From: Candidatus Latescibacterota bacterium
GTDB lineage: Bacteria > JAAXHH01
Assembly: GCA_022821085.1 (NCBI GenBank)
Contig: JAJEEG010000006.1
Location: forward strand, 682,001 to 746,000
Direction: 5' to 3'
DNA: 64,000 nt
The notes beneath the pieces are model-generated. The model was not told the origin of the DNA and did not search any database. It was given only the letters and a program-made list of their open reading frames with translations. Shown here piece after piece: positions 26,496-35,858 of the stretch (its first letter is position 1; every line of letters starts with the position of its first letter). The translations under genes and the position numbers were made by a program.

Positions 26496-28142
26496 ATGCC
26501 GGAACACACCGTCGAAGTCCTGATGATCGAAGACAACCCCGTGCACGTGCAGCTGATTCGCCACTACATGGAATCCAGCCGGCTTTCGACCCGACTTCAC
26601 GTCGCCGGGACGCTCCGGGAAGGGCTGGACCTGATCGGGGAAGCGTCCTTCGACGTGGTGCTGCTGGACCTTGTCCTGCCTGACAGCGCCGATCTCGACA
26701 CGCTCCACAGCGTGCGCGCGGCCGCTCCGGACCTGCCGGTCATCATACTCACCGGGCTCGACGACGTTTCCCTGGCCGCCACGGCCGTGGAGTCGGGCGC
26801 CCAGGACTATATCGTGAAGACCCAGGCCAACACCACCATGCTGTCCCGTTCCATACACTATGCCATCGAACGCGTGCGCGCGCGTAGCGGCGAGTGGGAT
26901 TCGGCCATGTTCAAACTGGCACAGCAGCAGTTTTTGAAGGCCGCGCAGATCATGGGACTGGACGAGAACATCCGGGAACGGCTGCTCTTTCCCCAGCGGA
27001 CCCATATCGTGACGCTCCCCTTTCGCCGGGACGAATACCATCTCGTGGAGAACGTCTTCGGTTACCGGGTGCAACACCTGCTCACCATGGGTCCGACCAA
27101 GGGCGGCATCCGTTACCACGAGGACGTGAACCTGGGGGAGGTCTCCGCCCTGGCCATGTGGATGACCTGGAAATGCGCGCTGATCAACCTGCCCTTCGGC
27201 GGCGCCAAGGGCGGCGTCCGGATCGACCCGACTGACCTGTCCCGCCGCGAGCTGCAGCGCCTTACCCGCCGCTTTACGTCGGAAATCATCGACATCATCG
27301 GACCGGACAAGGACATCCCCGCCCCCGACATGGGCACCGACGAGCAGGTCATGGCCTGGATCATGGATACGTACAGCCAGCAGGCGGGCTACACGGTACC
27401 GGGCGTCGTCACCGGCAAGCCGGTCGTGCTGGGCGGGTCCCTGGGACGCCGGGAAGCCACCGGCCGCGGCCTGGTCTACCTGATCGAGGAGGCCGCGAAG
27501 CACACGGGCTTGTCCCTGGACGGCGCCACGGCGGTGGTCCAGGGCTTCGGCAACGTGGGCAGCAACACGGCGCGCTTCCTGGACGAGGACGGGGTCAAGG
27601 TGGTCGCGGTTAGCGACGTCACCACAGGAATCTACAATGCCAACGGGCTGTCACTGGAGGACGTGTACAGGCACTGCGACGAAAACCGTTTCCTGCAGGG
27701 CTATCCCGAGGCCGACGAGGTAACCAACCAGGAACTGCTGGAACTGCCCTGCGACATCCTCGCCCCGGCCGCGCTGCAGAACCAGATCACCGGAGACAAC
27801 GCGGACCGGTTGCAGTGCAGGCTTCTCGCGGAAGGGGCCAACGGACCCACCACGCTCGATGCCGACGAGATCCTCGCGGAAAAGGACGTGTTCATTCTGC
27901 CGGACGTCCTGGGCAACGCCGGTGGCGTGACCGTTTCGTACTTCGAATGGGTGCAGGATACGCAGAACTACACGTGGACGCTCGAGGAGATCAACAGCAG
28001 GCTGCACAACATCCTCATCGACGCTTTCGGCAGGACCGTACACCGGGCTTCCGAAGACAGGATCGACATGCGTACCGCGGCATTGATCGAGGGGATCAGC
28101 CGGGTGACCCAGGCGAAACTGCTTCGGGGGATCTTCCCCTGA
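26496..28142 (+). CDS. Response-regulator receiver domain fused to glutamate dehydrogenase
   Basis: The single 548-residue frame joins two complete modules. Residues 1-125 are a REC domain with all phosphorylation residues: Glu12/Asp13, phospho-acceptor Asp58 in LLDLVLP, Thr86 and Lys108. Residues about 138-548 are a full Glu/Leu/Phe/Val dehydrogenase: GPTKGGIRYH with Lys202, Lys226, catalytic Lys238 in PFGGAKGGV, and the Rossmann motif VQGFGNVGSN near residues 348-358, ending normally. A strong GGAGAGG precedes the first ATG. The enzyme should interconvert glutamate and 2-oxoglutarate plus ammonia (substrate not certain within the family). The next gene is a hybrid kinase with an HPt domain, so phosphorylation control is likely. 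An internal ATG at residue 138 has no good ribosome site. Confidence 0.92.
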   Translation: MPEHTVEVLMIEDNPVHVQLIRHYMESSRLSTRLHVAGTLREGLDLIGEASFDVVLLDLVLPDSADLDTLHSVRAAAPDLPVIILTGLDDVSLAATAVESGAQDYIVKTQANTTMLSRSIHYAIERVRARSGEWDSAMFKLAQQQFLKAAQIMGLDENIRERLLFPQRTHIVTLPFRRDEYHLVENVFGYRVQHLLTMGPTKGGIRYHEDVNLGEVSALAMWMTWKCALINLPFGGAKGGVRIDPTDLSRRELQRLTRRFTSEIIDIIGPDKDIPAPDMGTDEQVMAWIMDTYSQQAGYTVPGVVTGKPVVLGGSLGRREATGRGLVYLIEEAAKHTGLSLDGATAVVQGFGNVGSNTARFLDEDGVKVVAVSDVTTGIYNANGLSLEDVYRHCDENRFLQGYPEADEVTNQELLELPCDILAPAALQNQITGDNADRLQCRLLAEGANGPTTLDADEILAEKDVFILPDVLGNAGGVTVSYFEWVQDTQNYTWTLEEINSRLHNILIDAFGRTVHRASEDRIDMRTAALIEGISRVTQAKLLRGIFP

Positions 28143-28176
28143 CGACCGCCGGCCTGCGTTGACCGGGAGGTAGGCC

Positions 28177-31100
28177 ATGGCTACTACGGAAACCGACGGA
28201 CCTGCATCAGAAACAGACGCTGCTTCGACGGAAATCGGTACGACTACTACAGCGTTCGATCCGGCATCGACGGAGATCGACGCGGCGTGGGTGCGGCTGC
28301 TGCAGAAAGCCGCGTACCTGTGCAGCATGATCGTCATCGCGTGCTCGGTGCTCGTGCTTGCCGGCTGGCTGCTCGATCTCGCCGTCCTGCGGGGTTTGGT
28401 CAACCCCGGGCGGGTTCCCATGAATCCGCTCACGGCCGCCGCCTTTCTGCTGGCCGGCGGCACGTTGTGCGCGTTGCTGCCGAGGAACGCTTCGGCCTAT
28501 CGCAGGTGGGCGGGTTTCGCAGGCGCGGCGCTGCTCATGACGCTGGGGGCCGTCAAGCTCTTCGACGTGGACGTTGGCGGCAAGGGCATCGACCAGTGGC
28601 TCTTCGCGGCGTCCCTCGGCGGCAGCCGCATGGCGCCGCACACCGCCTTCACGTTCATGCTGGTGGGCCTTGCGCTCCTGCTGCTGGACCTGCGCGGGCC
28701 GAGACACTGGCTGTCCCACGTCTGCGTCATGAACGCCGGGATCATCGCCCTGCTGTCCCTGGCCGGGGCGATCTACAGCACCATGGTACTGTACCGGGTT
28801 TCCGGCGTGATCCCCATCACGCTGAACTCCGCCCTGGGCTTCGGCGTCCTGTGCGTCGGCATATTCTGCGCGCGTCCCCGACGCGAACCGGCGGCCACCC
28901 TGGTCAGCGCTACGGCCGGCGGCCTCATGGCCCGCCGCCTGCTCCCCGCGGCCTTTCTCATACCCATCATCCTGGGCTGGCTCCAGTTCCAGGGAGAAAG
29001 GGCGGGTTTCTACGGTGTGGAGTTCGGTCATTCGATCTTTGTCGTCTGTAACGTGATCGCCTTCAATATCCTGATCTGGTGGAACGCCCGCTCGATCGGG
29101 CAGATCGACGCGGAACGCACGCGAATCGCAAGCGAACTGCACCGGCAGAACGCCCTGCTGGAGCAGACGACCCACGACATGGTGCTCTTCCAGGGTGAAC
29201 TCCAGGAAGCCAAGGAGTCCGCCGAGGAGGCCAGCCGCGCCAAGAGCGAATTCCTCGCCAACATGAGCCACGAGATCCGCACCCCGATCAACGGGATAAC
29301 CGGCATGACCCAGCTCATGCTGCATACCGACCTCACCTCCCGGCAGCGGGAGTTCATGCGGCTCATCGATCAGTCCACGGAATCGCTCCAGGGCCTGTTG
29401 AACGATATCCTGGACTTCTCGAAGATCGAGGCGGGCCGCCTGGAACTCGAATCGATCCCCTTCGAACTGCGGGAACGCATCGCCAATACCGTGCAGGCCA
29501 TGTCGATCCCCGCTACGGAAAAGGGCCTGGAACTGGCGTACCGGGTCGCTCCCGACGTGCCCGACCAGCTTGTGGGCGACCCGGGACGGCTGAGCCAGAT
29601 CGTGATCAACCTGGTCGGAAACGCCATCAAGTTCACGGAAGCGGGAGACGTGGTCCTTTCCATGTCGCTGGCCTCGGAATCGGAGGAAGCCGTTACGCTG
29701 GCCTGCTCGGTGGCCGACACGGGCATCGGCATACCGGAAGACAAGCAGCAGCTGATCTTCGACGTCTTCAGCCAGGCGGACAGTTCCATGTCGCGGAAGT
29801 ACGGCGGTACGGGCCTGGGACTGGCCATCTGCGCGCAGTTGACCGCCATGATGAACGGCCGCATCTGGGTCAAAAGCGAAGAAAGCCGGGGAAGCACCTT
29901 CCACTTTACCGTCGACCTGCAAAAACGGCGCGACGCGGTGGAAAAGCCGGTCGTGGACGCCCGGCCGCTGGCCGGCCTGCGGGTACTCGTGGTCGACGAC
30001 CATCCCACCAATCGGAAGTTTCTGGTCGACATGCTGGCCGAATGGTCCATGCAGACCGCGGAAGCCGGTACGGGGGTGGAAGCCCTCACCGCCCTTACCG
30101 GCGATGACGGCGAAGCCATCCGGCTGGTCCTGCTGGACGAAACCATGCCGGAAATGGAAGAGCACGGGCTCATCCGGGAAATCAACCGGTGCGCCGACGG
30201 CAGGAACCTCGACGTCATCCTGCTCGTCTCCGCCGGACAGCGGGCCGACCCCGGGATAGGCGACTATGCCGGAATCGCCTGTACGGTCAGCAAGCCGGTC
30301 AAGCAATCCGACCTGCTGAACGCCATCATGGATACCGTGGCCGGCACGTGCGCTCCCGCGCTGGATGAGGGCGCCGACGGCTTGTCCGAAGGGGTGGTGC
30401 CGCAGCGCATCCTCCTGGCCGAGGACGGCGCCGTGAACCAGCGCGTCGCGGTCCTCATGCTGGAGTCCAGGGGTCATGAAGTCACCGTTGCGAACAACGG
30501 CAGGGAAGCGGTCGAGCGGTTCAAGTCCGGCGCGTTCGACCTGATCCTGATGGATGTGCAGATGCCCGAGATGGACGGACTGGAGGCCACGCGGACCATC
30601 CGCGGCCTGGAAACGGACGGCGATCATATCCCCATTGTCGCCATGACGGCCCACGCCATGAGCGGCGATCGGGAGCGGTGCCTGGAGGCCGGGATGGACG
30701 ATTACCTGTCCAAGCCCATCCAGGCCCGGTTGCTGTACACGGCGGTGGAGGGCGCGCAGGCGGCGGTGAGAGGCGCGCAGGCGGCGGCGAGAGGCGCGCA
30801 GACGTCTTCCGGGGAGCGTGCTTCAATGGCGGACCGGGAGGAGACCGTCCCATCATCGGCCTCCGCGCCCGTCGATTGGGACAAGGCCGTTGCCCGGGTT
30901 GGCGGGGACGAAGCCGTGATCGCGGAACTGGCCGGACTCTTCCTGGCCGAGTGCCCGGGGCTCGAGACCGGCATGCGCGAGGCGGTGGATGCGGGCAACG
31001 CCGCCGATCTGAGACGGCATGCCCATACGTTGAAGGGTTCCGCGGGGATTTTCCAGGCCGAGGCCGCCGTCGATGCCGCCCAGCGCCTGGAAAAGATGGG

Positions 31101-31221
31101 CAGGGACGGAGACCTGGACGGTGCGGAAGAGGCGCTGTCGGCACTCGCCCATGAACTGGACCGGTTGAAGCCGGTCCTCGCGGCACGTGTCGCCGAAGTG
31201 AAACCGCAGGCCGGGAGCTGA
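28177..31221 (+). CDS. Membrane hybrid histidine kinase with two receivers and HPt domain
   Basis: The 1014-residue phosphorelay protein is built as follows: about eight transmembrane segments (residues 45-305) with little extracytoplasmic loop, a short coiled coil, HisKA with His365 in [11 protein letters not shown], HATPase_c with [17 protein letters not shown] and [12 protein letters not shown]1 follows (about 605-715, Asp654), then REC2 (about 745-860, Asp793 in [11 protein letters not shown]), a repeat-containing linker and an HPt domain (about 895-1000) with His950 in [13 protein letters not shown]1 is diverged ([10 protein letters not shown]). GGGAGG precedes the ATG. The HPt His could pass phosphate to the REC domain of the preceding dehydrogenase fusion, 34 bases upstream. 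The signal is unknown; the membrane domain resembles unclassified MASE-like sensors. Confidence 0.93.
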   Translation: MATTETDGPASETDAASTEIGTTTTAFDPASTEIDAAWVRLLQKAAYLCSMIVIACSVLVLAGWLLDLAVLRGLVNPGRVPMNPLTAAAFLLAGGTLCALLPRNASAYRRWAGFAGAALLMTLGAVKLFDVDVGGKGIDQWLFAASLGGSRMAPHTAFTFMLVGLALLLLDLRGPRHWLSHVCVMNAGIIALLSLAGAIYSTMVLYRVSGVIPITLNSALGFGVLCVGIFCARPRREPAATLVSATAGGLMARRLLPAAFLIPIILGWLQFQGERAGFYGVEFGHSIFVVCNVIAFNILIWWNARSIGQIDAERTRIASELHRQNALLEQTTHDMVLFQGELQEAKESAEEASRAKSEFLANMSHEIRTPINGITGMTQLMLHTDLTSRQREFMRLIDQSTESLQGLLNDILDFSKIEAGRLELESIPFELRERIANTVQAMSIPATEKGLELAYRVAPDVPDQLVGDPGRLSQIVINLVGNAIKFTEAGDVVLSMSLASESEEAVTLACSVADTGIGIPEDKQQLIFDVFSQADSSMSRKYGGTGLGLAICAQLTAMMNGRIWVKSEESRGSTFHFTVDLQKRRDAVEKPVVDARPLAGLRVLVVDDHPTNRKFLVDMLAEWSMQTAEAGTGVEALTALTGDDGEAIRLVLLDETMPEMEEHGLIREINRCADGRNLDVILLVSAGQRADPGIGDYAGIACTVSKPVKQSDLLNAIMDTVAGTCAPALDEGADGLSEGVVPQRILLAEDGAVNQRVAVLMLESRGHEVTVANNGREAVERFKSGAFDLILMDVQMPEMDGLEATRTIRGLETDGDHIPIVAMTAHAMSGDRERCLEAGMDDYLSKPIQARLLYTAVEGAQAAVRGAQAAARGAQTSSGERASMADREETVPSSASAPVDWDKAVARVGGDEAVIAELAGLFLAECPGLETGMREAVDAGNAADLRRHAHTLKGSAGIFQAEAAVDAAQRLEKMGRDGDLDGAEEALSALAHELDRLKPVLAARVAEVKPQAGS
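30745..30807 (+). repeat. 21-base in-frame tandem repeat in the kinase REC2-HPt linker
   Basis: Three 21-base units encode [14 protein letters not shown] and ARGAQTS between the second receiver and the HPt domain. Variation in copy number would change linker length without breaking the frame. Confidence 0.8.
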
Positions 31222-31224
31222 AAA

Positions 31225-32361
31225 ATGACGAGCGCGCTCCAGGAGCTCACCGCGAAACTCGTTTCGATCAACTCGACCAATCCCTCGCTGTCACCGGCCG
31301 CCGCGGGCGAGCAGGAAATCGCCGCCTTCGTCGCGGACTGGTGCCGGGACCGGTCCCTCGACGTGCGGATCGTGGATGCGGACGGACGTCCCAGCGTGGT
31401 TGCCGTCGCGCGGGGTACGGGGGGAGGCCGCTCGCTCATCCTGAACGGTCATCTCGATACGGTTGGCGTGGACGGCATGGACGACCCGTTCCTTCCGAGG
31501 ATCGATGGCGGGAGAATGTACGGCCGCGGCGCCGGCGACATGAAGGCTTCAGTCGCCGCGATGATGGTTACACTGGCAAGCGCGCGGACAATGGCCTTGC
31601 GGGGGGACGTGGTCATGACGGCCGTCGCCGACGAAGAGGCCTACAGCGTCGGCACCACGGCCGTTCTGGACAGCGGCGTGACGGCCGACGCGGCCATCGT
31701 GACCGAACCCACCAACGGGGACGTCCTGGTCGCGCACAAGGGTTTCGTCTGGGCGGATGTAATCGCTCGGGGCCGCGCAGCGCATGGCTCCAGGCCGGAA
31801 GATGGACTGGACGCCATCACGAAGATGGGGGCGTTCCTCCAGGGGCTCGAACAACTTCAGGCCGAACTGGACCAACGAAAAGGAGATCCGCTGCTCGGTT
31901 CAGGATCGGTGCATGCGTCGGTCATCGCCGGCGGCCGTGAGATGTCAAGCTATCCCGCGACGTGCCGTCTCGGTGTAGAAAGGCGCACGGTCCCGGGAGA
32001 GACGGCAAGGAGCGCAATCTCGGAGCTGGAAGATATAGCCGAACGATGCCGTCGGGCCGATCCGGGTTTTCAAGCTACAGTCGATCTGACCTTCGAACGG
32101 CGGCCGTTCTCGATCGATACCGGTCATGAAATCGTCGAGCTGGTCAGGGCGGTCGCCGCACGGACATCCGGTCGCCGGCCCCGTATCTCCGGGAGTGCCG
32201 GCTGGATGGACGCCGCGCTGCTGAGTAGGCGCTCGATCCCGACGGTAATCTACGGACCTGCGGGAGGCGACTTTCACGGGGACAACGAATGGGTGGACGT
32301 GGCGTCGATCGAAGCCTGCGCCGAGGTGCTCACTGAGGTAGCCAAAGCGTACTGCGCATGA
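31225..32361 (+). CDS. M20-family amidohydrolase (ArgE/DapE-like deacylase)
   Basis: The 378-residue zinc peptidase-fold enzyme removes an acyl group from an N-acyl amino acid or similar. The metal-site motifs are NGHLDTVGVDG (about residues 73-83), the GRGAGDMKAS block with the bridging Asp, catalytic Glu in DEEAYSVGT, and the final FHGDNEW with a metal His. Length fits ArgE/DapE/CPG2-type proteins; the substrate cannot be decided, though N-acetylornithine, N-acetylglutamate or succinyl-diaminopimelate would suit a glutamate-linked operon. It begins three bases after the kinase stop, so it belongs to the same operon, and it converges with the K+ channel gene. Confidence 0.85.
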   Translation: MTSALQELTAKLVSINSTNPSLSPAAAGEQEIAAFVADWCRDRSLDVRIVDADGRPSVVAVARGTGGGRSLILNGHLDTVGVDGMDDPFLPRIDGGRMYGRGAGDMKASVAAMMVTLASARTMALRGDVVMTAVADEEAYSVGTTAVLDSGVTADAAIVTEPTNGDVLVAHKGFVWADVIARGRAAHGSRPEDGLDAITKMGAFLQGLEQLQAELDQRKGDPLLGSGSVHASVIAGGREMSSYPATCRLGVERRTVPGETARSAISELEDIAERCRRADPGFQATVDLTFERRPFSIDTGHEIVELVRAVAARTSGRRPRISGSAGWMDAALLSRRSIPTVIYGPAGGDFHGDNEWVDVASIEACAEVLTEVAKAYCA

Positions 32362-32388
32362 CCCTGCGCGATGCAAGCCCTTCCCGGA

Positions 32389-34083
32389 TCATGTTTTCTT
32401 TCCGTACCGCTCCAGGTACCTGTTTTCCGCTTCGATCGTCCCGATGAGCAGGATCTCGCACCCGGTGGAAAGTTTCATCGACGGAGGCGGGCTCACGATG
32501 CTCTCCTTCCCGGTGAAAACCGCCGCGATGTAGCATCCCGTCTCCGGGTAGACTTGAGACTCGGCGATGGTCTTGCCGGCAAGTTCGCGGGGAAGCCTGA
32601 CCCGAAAGAAGTTCAACCCTTCCGTGATCATGACAATGTCGTTCCGCTTGAGCAGGTTCAGGATGATATTGGCGCCCATGGAAGCGTAGGACATGACGAA
32701 GTCGGCCCCTGCCCGGTGAAGCGCTTCCACGTTCCTTTCCTGTTTCGCCCGGGTGATGATCTGTATATCCGGCCGCAGCTTGCGGCAGTAGATCGTGAGG
32801 TAGATGTTGATGTCGTCTTCGTGGGACGTGATGATGACGGTGGGCGCGTCCATGAGACCGGCCTTCTTCATGGTTTCGATATCCGCCGCGTCGCCCAGTA
32901 CGTAGTGTTTTTCATCCCGAATCCGGTCGGCCTGCTGCTCGATGATCCGGTAGTCCAGCCCCCTTTCCACAAGCGTACTTCCCGCGGACCGTCCCACGCG
33001 TCCGCCGCCGATGATGACGATGGGAGGATCGGATACGTTGTAGATGGCGAAAAGCTCGTTGTAGGAAGTGATCTGGCTTTCCGTCCCCAGGAGCACCAGG
33101 ATCATCCGCTCGGTCAGCGGCGTATCGGGCGCGATCACGTGGAACCTTCCCCGCTCCCACACGCCGACGACCGTGACACCGGTCAGTTCGCGAAGGCGCG
33201 TCTCGCGCAGGGTCTTGCCGATGAGCGGAGTATCCACGATGCTCGCGTCGGCGACCATCAGGTCTTCGACGTTTCCGAGAACGTGGGACATGGAATCCAC
33301 GCTCGACGCAAGCCGGGCGAGGAGCTGCCCCATCTGCTGTCCCAGCTGGATCACGTGGGTGCAGCCCGCCAGTTCTAGGATATCCACGGAGTCGGGTGAA
33401 TTCGCCGTGGCCAGGATGGGGATTTCCCGGTTGATATTCCGGATCGTGAAGGCGATGCTGGTGTTCAGCGTGTCCTTGCCGGTAGCCACTACGAGCGCCG
33501 CCTGGTCAACATTCGCATGCCGGTAGGTCTCCGCGTTGTCCAGGTCGCCGTATACGACATTCAGGCCCCGGTCGTGGAGGAGCAGCGCTTCGTCCAGATC
33601 GGGAATGATGAAAACGTAATCGTTCCCGTACTGCCTGAGCCTGGAGGCAAGCGAACTCGTCACCTCGTCATGATGGGTGATGACCACGTGGTCCTGGAAG
33701 TTCGGTTCCAGCGATCGAGGCGCGCGCGCGATGGAGTGGGCGCTGAGCCAGGGACGGTAGATGAACTCGACAAAGGCCACGGGGAGCACGATGATCAGCG
33801 TCGTAAGGCCCGTCAGCAACACGCAAAGTGAAAAGATCCGCCCCAGGTCGCTGGTAAAGACGATGTCGCCGTACCCGAGCGTGGTCATGGTGACCAGCGT
33901 CCAGTAGAATCCGGTGAACCACGTATGTTCCCGTCCCTCCATTTCCTGGAGCTGGTGGAACAGGAACGTATAGACCAGGATCAACAGGAAGAGGAAGATG
34001 AAGAACCGGTAGAAGAACTTCAGGTTTCCCGATCCGATCGTGGTGCGCAATACGCCCAGGTACTGTCTTAAGAAGGTCTGCAT
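32389..34083 (-). CDS. Voltage-independent K+ channel with tandem RCK (TrkA) domains
   Basis: The 564-residue protein has two transmembrane helices (about 22-45 and 80-105) flanking a pore loop with the selectivity filter TLGYGD near residue 68. Next come two cytoplasmic RCK modules: an N-domain (about 130-260), a TrkA_C (about 265-345), a second N-domain beginning IVIIGGGRVGRS (about 350) with a GxGxxG-type nucleotide site, and a final TrkA_C to the end. The first N-domain lacks the glycine motif (VVITHHDEV), so only the second likely binds a nucleotide. This is the MthK/GsuK-like architecture. It is a single-gene unit on the minus strand. Confidence 0.92.
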   Translation of the reverse strand: MQTFLRQYLGVLRTTIGSGNLKFFYRFFIFLFLLILVYTFLFHQLQEMEGREHTWFTGFYWTLVTMTTLGYGDIVFTSDLGRIFSLCVLLTGLTTLIIVLPVAFVEFIYRPWLSAHSIARAPRSLEPNFQDHVVITHHDEVTSSLASRLRQYGNDYVFIIPDLDEALLLHDRGLNVVYGDLDNAETYRHANVDQAALVVATGKDTLNTSIAFTIRNINREIPILATANSPDSVDILELAGCTHVIQLGQQMGQLLARLASSVDSMSHVLGNVEDLMVADASIVDTPLIGKTLRETRLRELTGVTVVGVWERGRFHVIAPDTPLTERMILVLLGTESQITSYNELFAIYNVSDPPIVIIGGGRVGRSAGSTLVERGLDYRIIEQQADRIRDEKHYVLGDAADIETMKKAGLMDAPTVIITSHEDDINIYLTIYCRKLRPDIQIITRAKQERNVEALHRAGADFVMSYASMGANIILNLLKRNDIVMITEGLNFFRVRLPRELAGKTIAESQVYPETGCYIAAVFTGKESIVSPPPSMKLSTGCEILLIGTIEAENRYLERYGKKT

Positions 34084-34484
34084 GGCGAATCCCGGATGGC
34101 CGGTTATGGTTTCGGGTCACGACACGGCGGAACCTGCCCGCACCGTGCACCGAGCTGCGAAGTAACCAGTCTAAAACCATCCCGCCGTACTGTCAAGCCC
34201 ACACGGGAGGCCCGTGGTCGAAATGTCGAATCCCGCTCCCGGTTCCGGTCAAACCGCGATCCCGCTCCCGGCTTCGGCCGCACCGCGGTCCCGCTCCCGG
34301 CCCCGTGTTTTTCTCCTTGCTCCTCCGCCCGCCGTTACTTTAACCTGCCAGATGCACGCGGCTTTTCGGTCGCGGGCATATTTGTCGCGGGCGGTCAGGG
34401 CCCGTCGCGGGCGGTTATGACCCGCCCCGAGCGACCGGAGACCGGAGCCCAACTCACCATCCCCAACGAACGGAATAACAGACC
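34084..34484. other. Repeat-rich intergenic region between K+ channel and dipeptidase genes
   Basis: About 400 bases divide divergently read genes. It contains a 29-base tandem repeat (34232-34303) and several scattered copies of GTCGCGGGC (34372-34425). No convincing RNA gene or ORF is present. Promoters for both flanking genes must lie here, but no strong -35/-10 pair was recognised. Confidence 0.5.
34232..34303. repeat. 29-base tandem repeat, about 2.5 copies
   Basis: Units at 34232-34260 and 34261-34289 both begin CCCGCTCCCGG and share most of the remaining bases; a partial third copy follows. They lie in non-coding DNA upstream of the M20 dipeptidase. Confidence 0.7.
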
Positions 34485-35858
34485 ATGGATAATGTCATTT
34501 CCTACCTGGAAGGACAGCGAACCCAGGCCCTGGAGGGCTTGAAGGACTTCCTCCGCATTCCCAGCGTGAGCACCCATCCCCACCACCGCGAGGACCTCCG
34601 CCGTTGCGCCCGTTTCCTCGCCGACGAACTGAAACGGATCGGCATGCAAAACGTGGCGGTGAATCCCACGTCCGGCCATCCCATCGTAACGGCGGATTGG
34701 CTCGGCGCGCCAGGCAGGCCCACCGTCCTGTTATACGGCCACTACGACGTCCAGCCCGCGGAACCCTTTGAACTCTGGGAGAGCGATCCCTTCGATCCCG
34801 TGATCCGGGGGGACAACCTCTACGCCCGGGGATCGACGGACGACAAGGGGCAGGTCTGGCTGCACGTGAAGGCACTGGAAGCCCACCTGCGGGAGAACGG
34901 CCGGCTTCCGGTGAACGTCCGCATGCTGATCGAGGGCGAGGAGGAGGTCTCGAGCGAGAACCTGGAAGCCTACCTGGAAAGCCACAGGGAGGAACTGGGG
35001 GCGGACGTGGTGGTCATTTCCGACACGTCCATGTTCGACTACGAGCAGCCCTCGATCGGGTATGCCCTGCGGGGGATGGCCTACATGGAGGTCCGCCTCG
35101 AGGGCCCCAACAAGGACCTGCATTCGGGCGTCTATGGCGGCGCGGTGCCCAACCCTCTGAACGTACTGTCGGAGATGCTGGGCAAGATGGTGGACGGCGA
35201 CGGACGGATCACCGTGCCCGGGTTCTACGACGACGTCCTGCCCCTGGGCGTCGAAGAGCGTGCATCCCTTGCCGCGCTGCCTTTTGACGAGGAAGGCTTC
35301 GCCGGAAGACTGGGCCTGCCGGGATCCACGGGCGAGAAAGGCTACTCGACCCTGGAACGCCTGTGGGCGCGGCCCACCCTTGATGTGAACGGGATGCTGG
35401 GGGGATTCACGGGCGAGGGGTCGAAGACCGTGATCCCGTCGAAGGCCATGGCCAAGGTGAGCATGCGCCTCGTGCCGAACCAGGACCCCGAAAGGATCGC
35501 CCACGCGTTCGAAGATTACGTCAGAAGCCTTGCGCCGCCCACGGTCAAGGTGGAAGTCATCCATCACGGCACGGGCAAGCCGGTCCTCACGGCACGGGAC
35601 CATCCCGCGGTGACGGCCGCACATCAGGCCATTACGCGCGGCTTCGGCAAGGAGCCCGTCTACATCCGGGAAGGCGGCAGCATTCCGGTGGTGGCCATGT
35701 TCGAGGAGATACTCGGCCTGCCCACGGTCCTGATGGCTTTCGGCCTGCCCGACTGCGATGCCCACGCGCCCAACGAGAAGTTCCACCTGCCCAATTTCTA
35801 CCGGGGTATTGACAGCGCGGCCTGGTTCTACGAGGAGTACGGCCGTTACGCGGACTGA
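34485..35858 (+). CDS. M20-family dipeptidase
   Basis: The 457-residue cytosolic zinc dipeptidase belongs to the M20/carnosinase-like group. Metal and catalytic motifs are complete: YGHYDVQP (about 83-90), STDDKGQ, the catalytic IEGEEEVSS, dimer-site DLHSGVYGG and the terminal AHAPNEKFHLPNF. It would split dipeptides taken up from the environment. It is preceded by a long repeat-rich spacer and its 3' end overlaps the symporter 3' end by 13 bases on the opposite strand. Confidence 0.92.
   Translation: MDNVISYLEGQRTQALEGLKDFLRIPSVSTHPHHREDLRRCARFLADELKRIGMQNVAVNPTSGHPIVTADWLGAPGRPTVLLYGHYDVQPAEPFELWESDPFDPVIRGDNLYARGSTDDKGQVWLHVKALEAHLRENGRLPVNVRMLIEGEEEVSSENLEAYLESHREELGADVVVISDTSMFDYEQPSIGYALRGMAYMEVRLEGPNKDLHSGVYGGAVPNPLNVLSEMLGKMVDGDGRITVPGFYDDVLPLGVEERASLAALPFDEEGFAGRLGLPGSTGEKGYSTLERLWARPTLDVNGMLGGFTGEGSKTVIPSKAMAKVSMRLVPNQDPERIAHAFEDYVRSLAPPTVKVEVIHHGTGKPVLTARDHPAVTAAHQAITRGFGKEPVYIREGGSIPVVAMFEEILGLPTVLMAFGLPDCDAHAPNEKFHLPNFYRGIDSAAWFYEEYGRYAD

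Noticed and set aside
26880-26930. Separate GDH gene starting at internal ATG (residue 138 of the fusion)
   Set aside because: No good ribosome site and no stop between the receiver domain and the enzyme; the continuous fusion is the simpler reading.
28207-30654. 815-codon minus-strand open frame opposite the hybrid kinase
   Set aside because: It is the antisense shadow of a gene with complete kinase, receiver and HPt motifs; its translation has no domain pattern and GC-rich codons create such frames.
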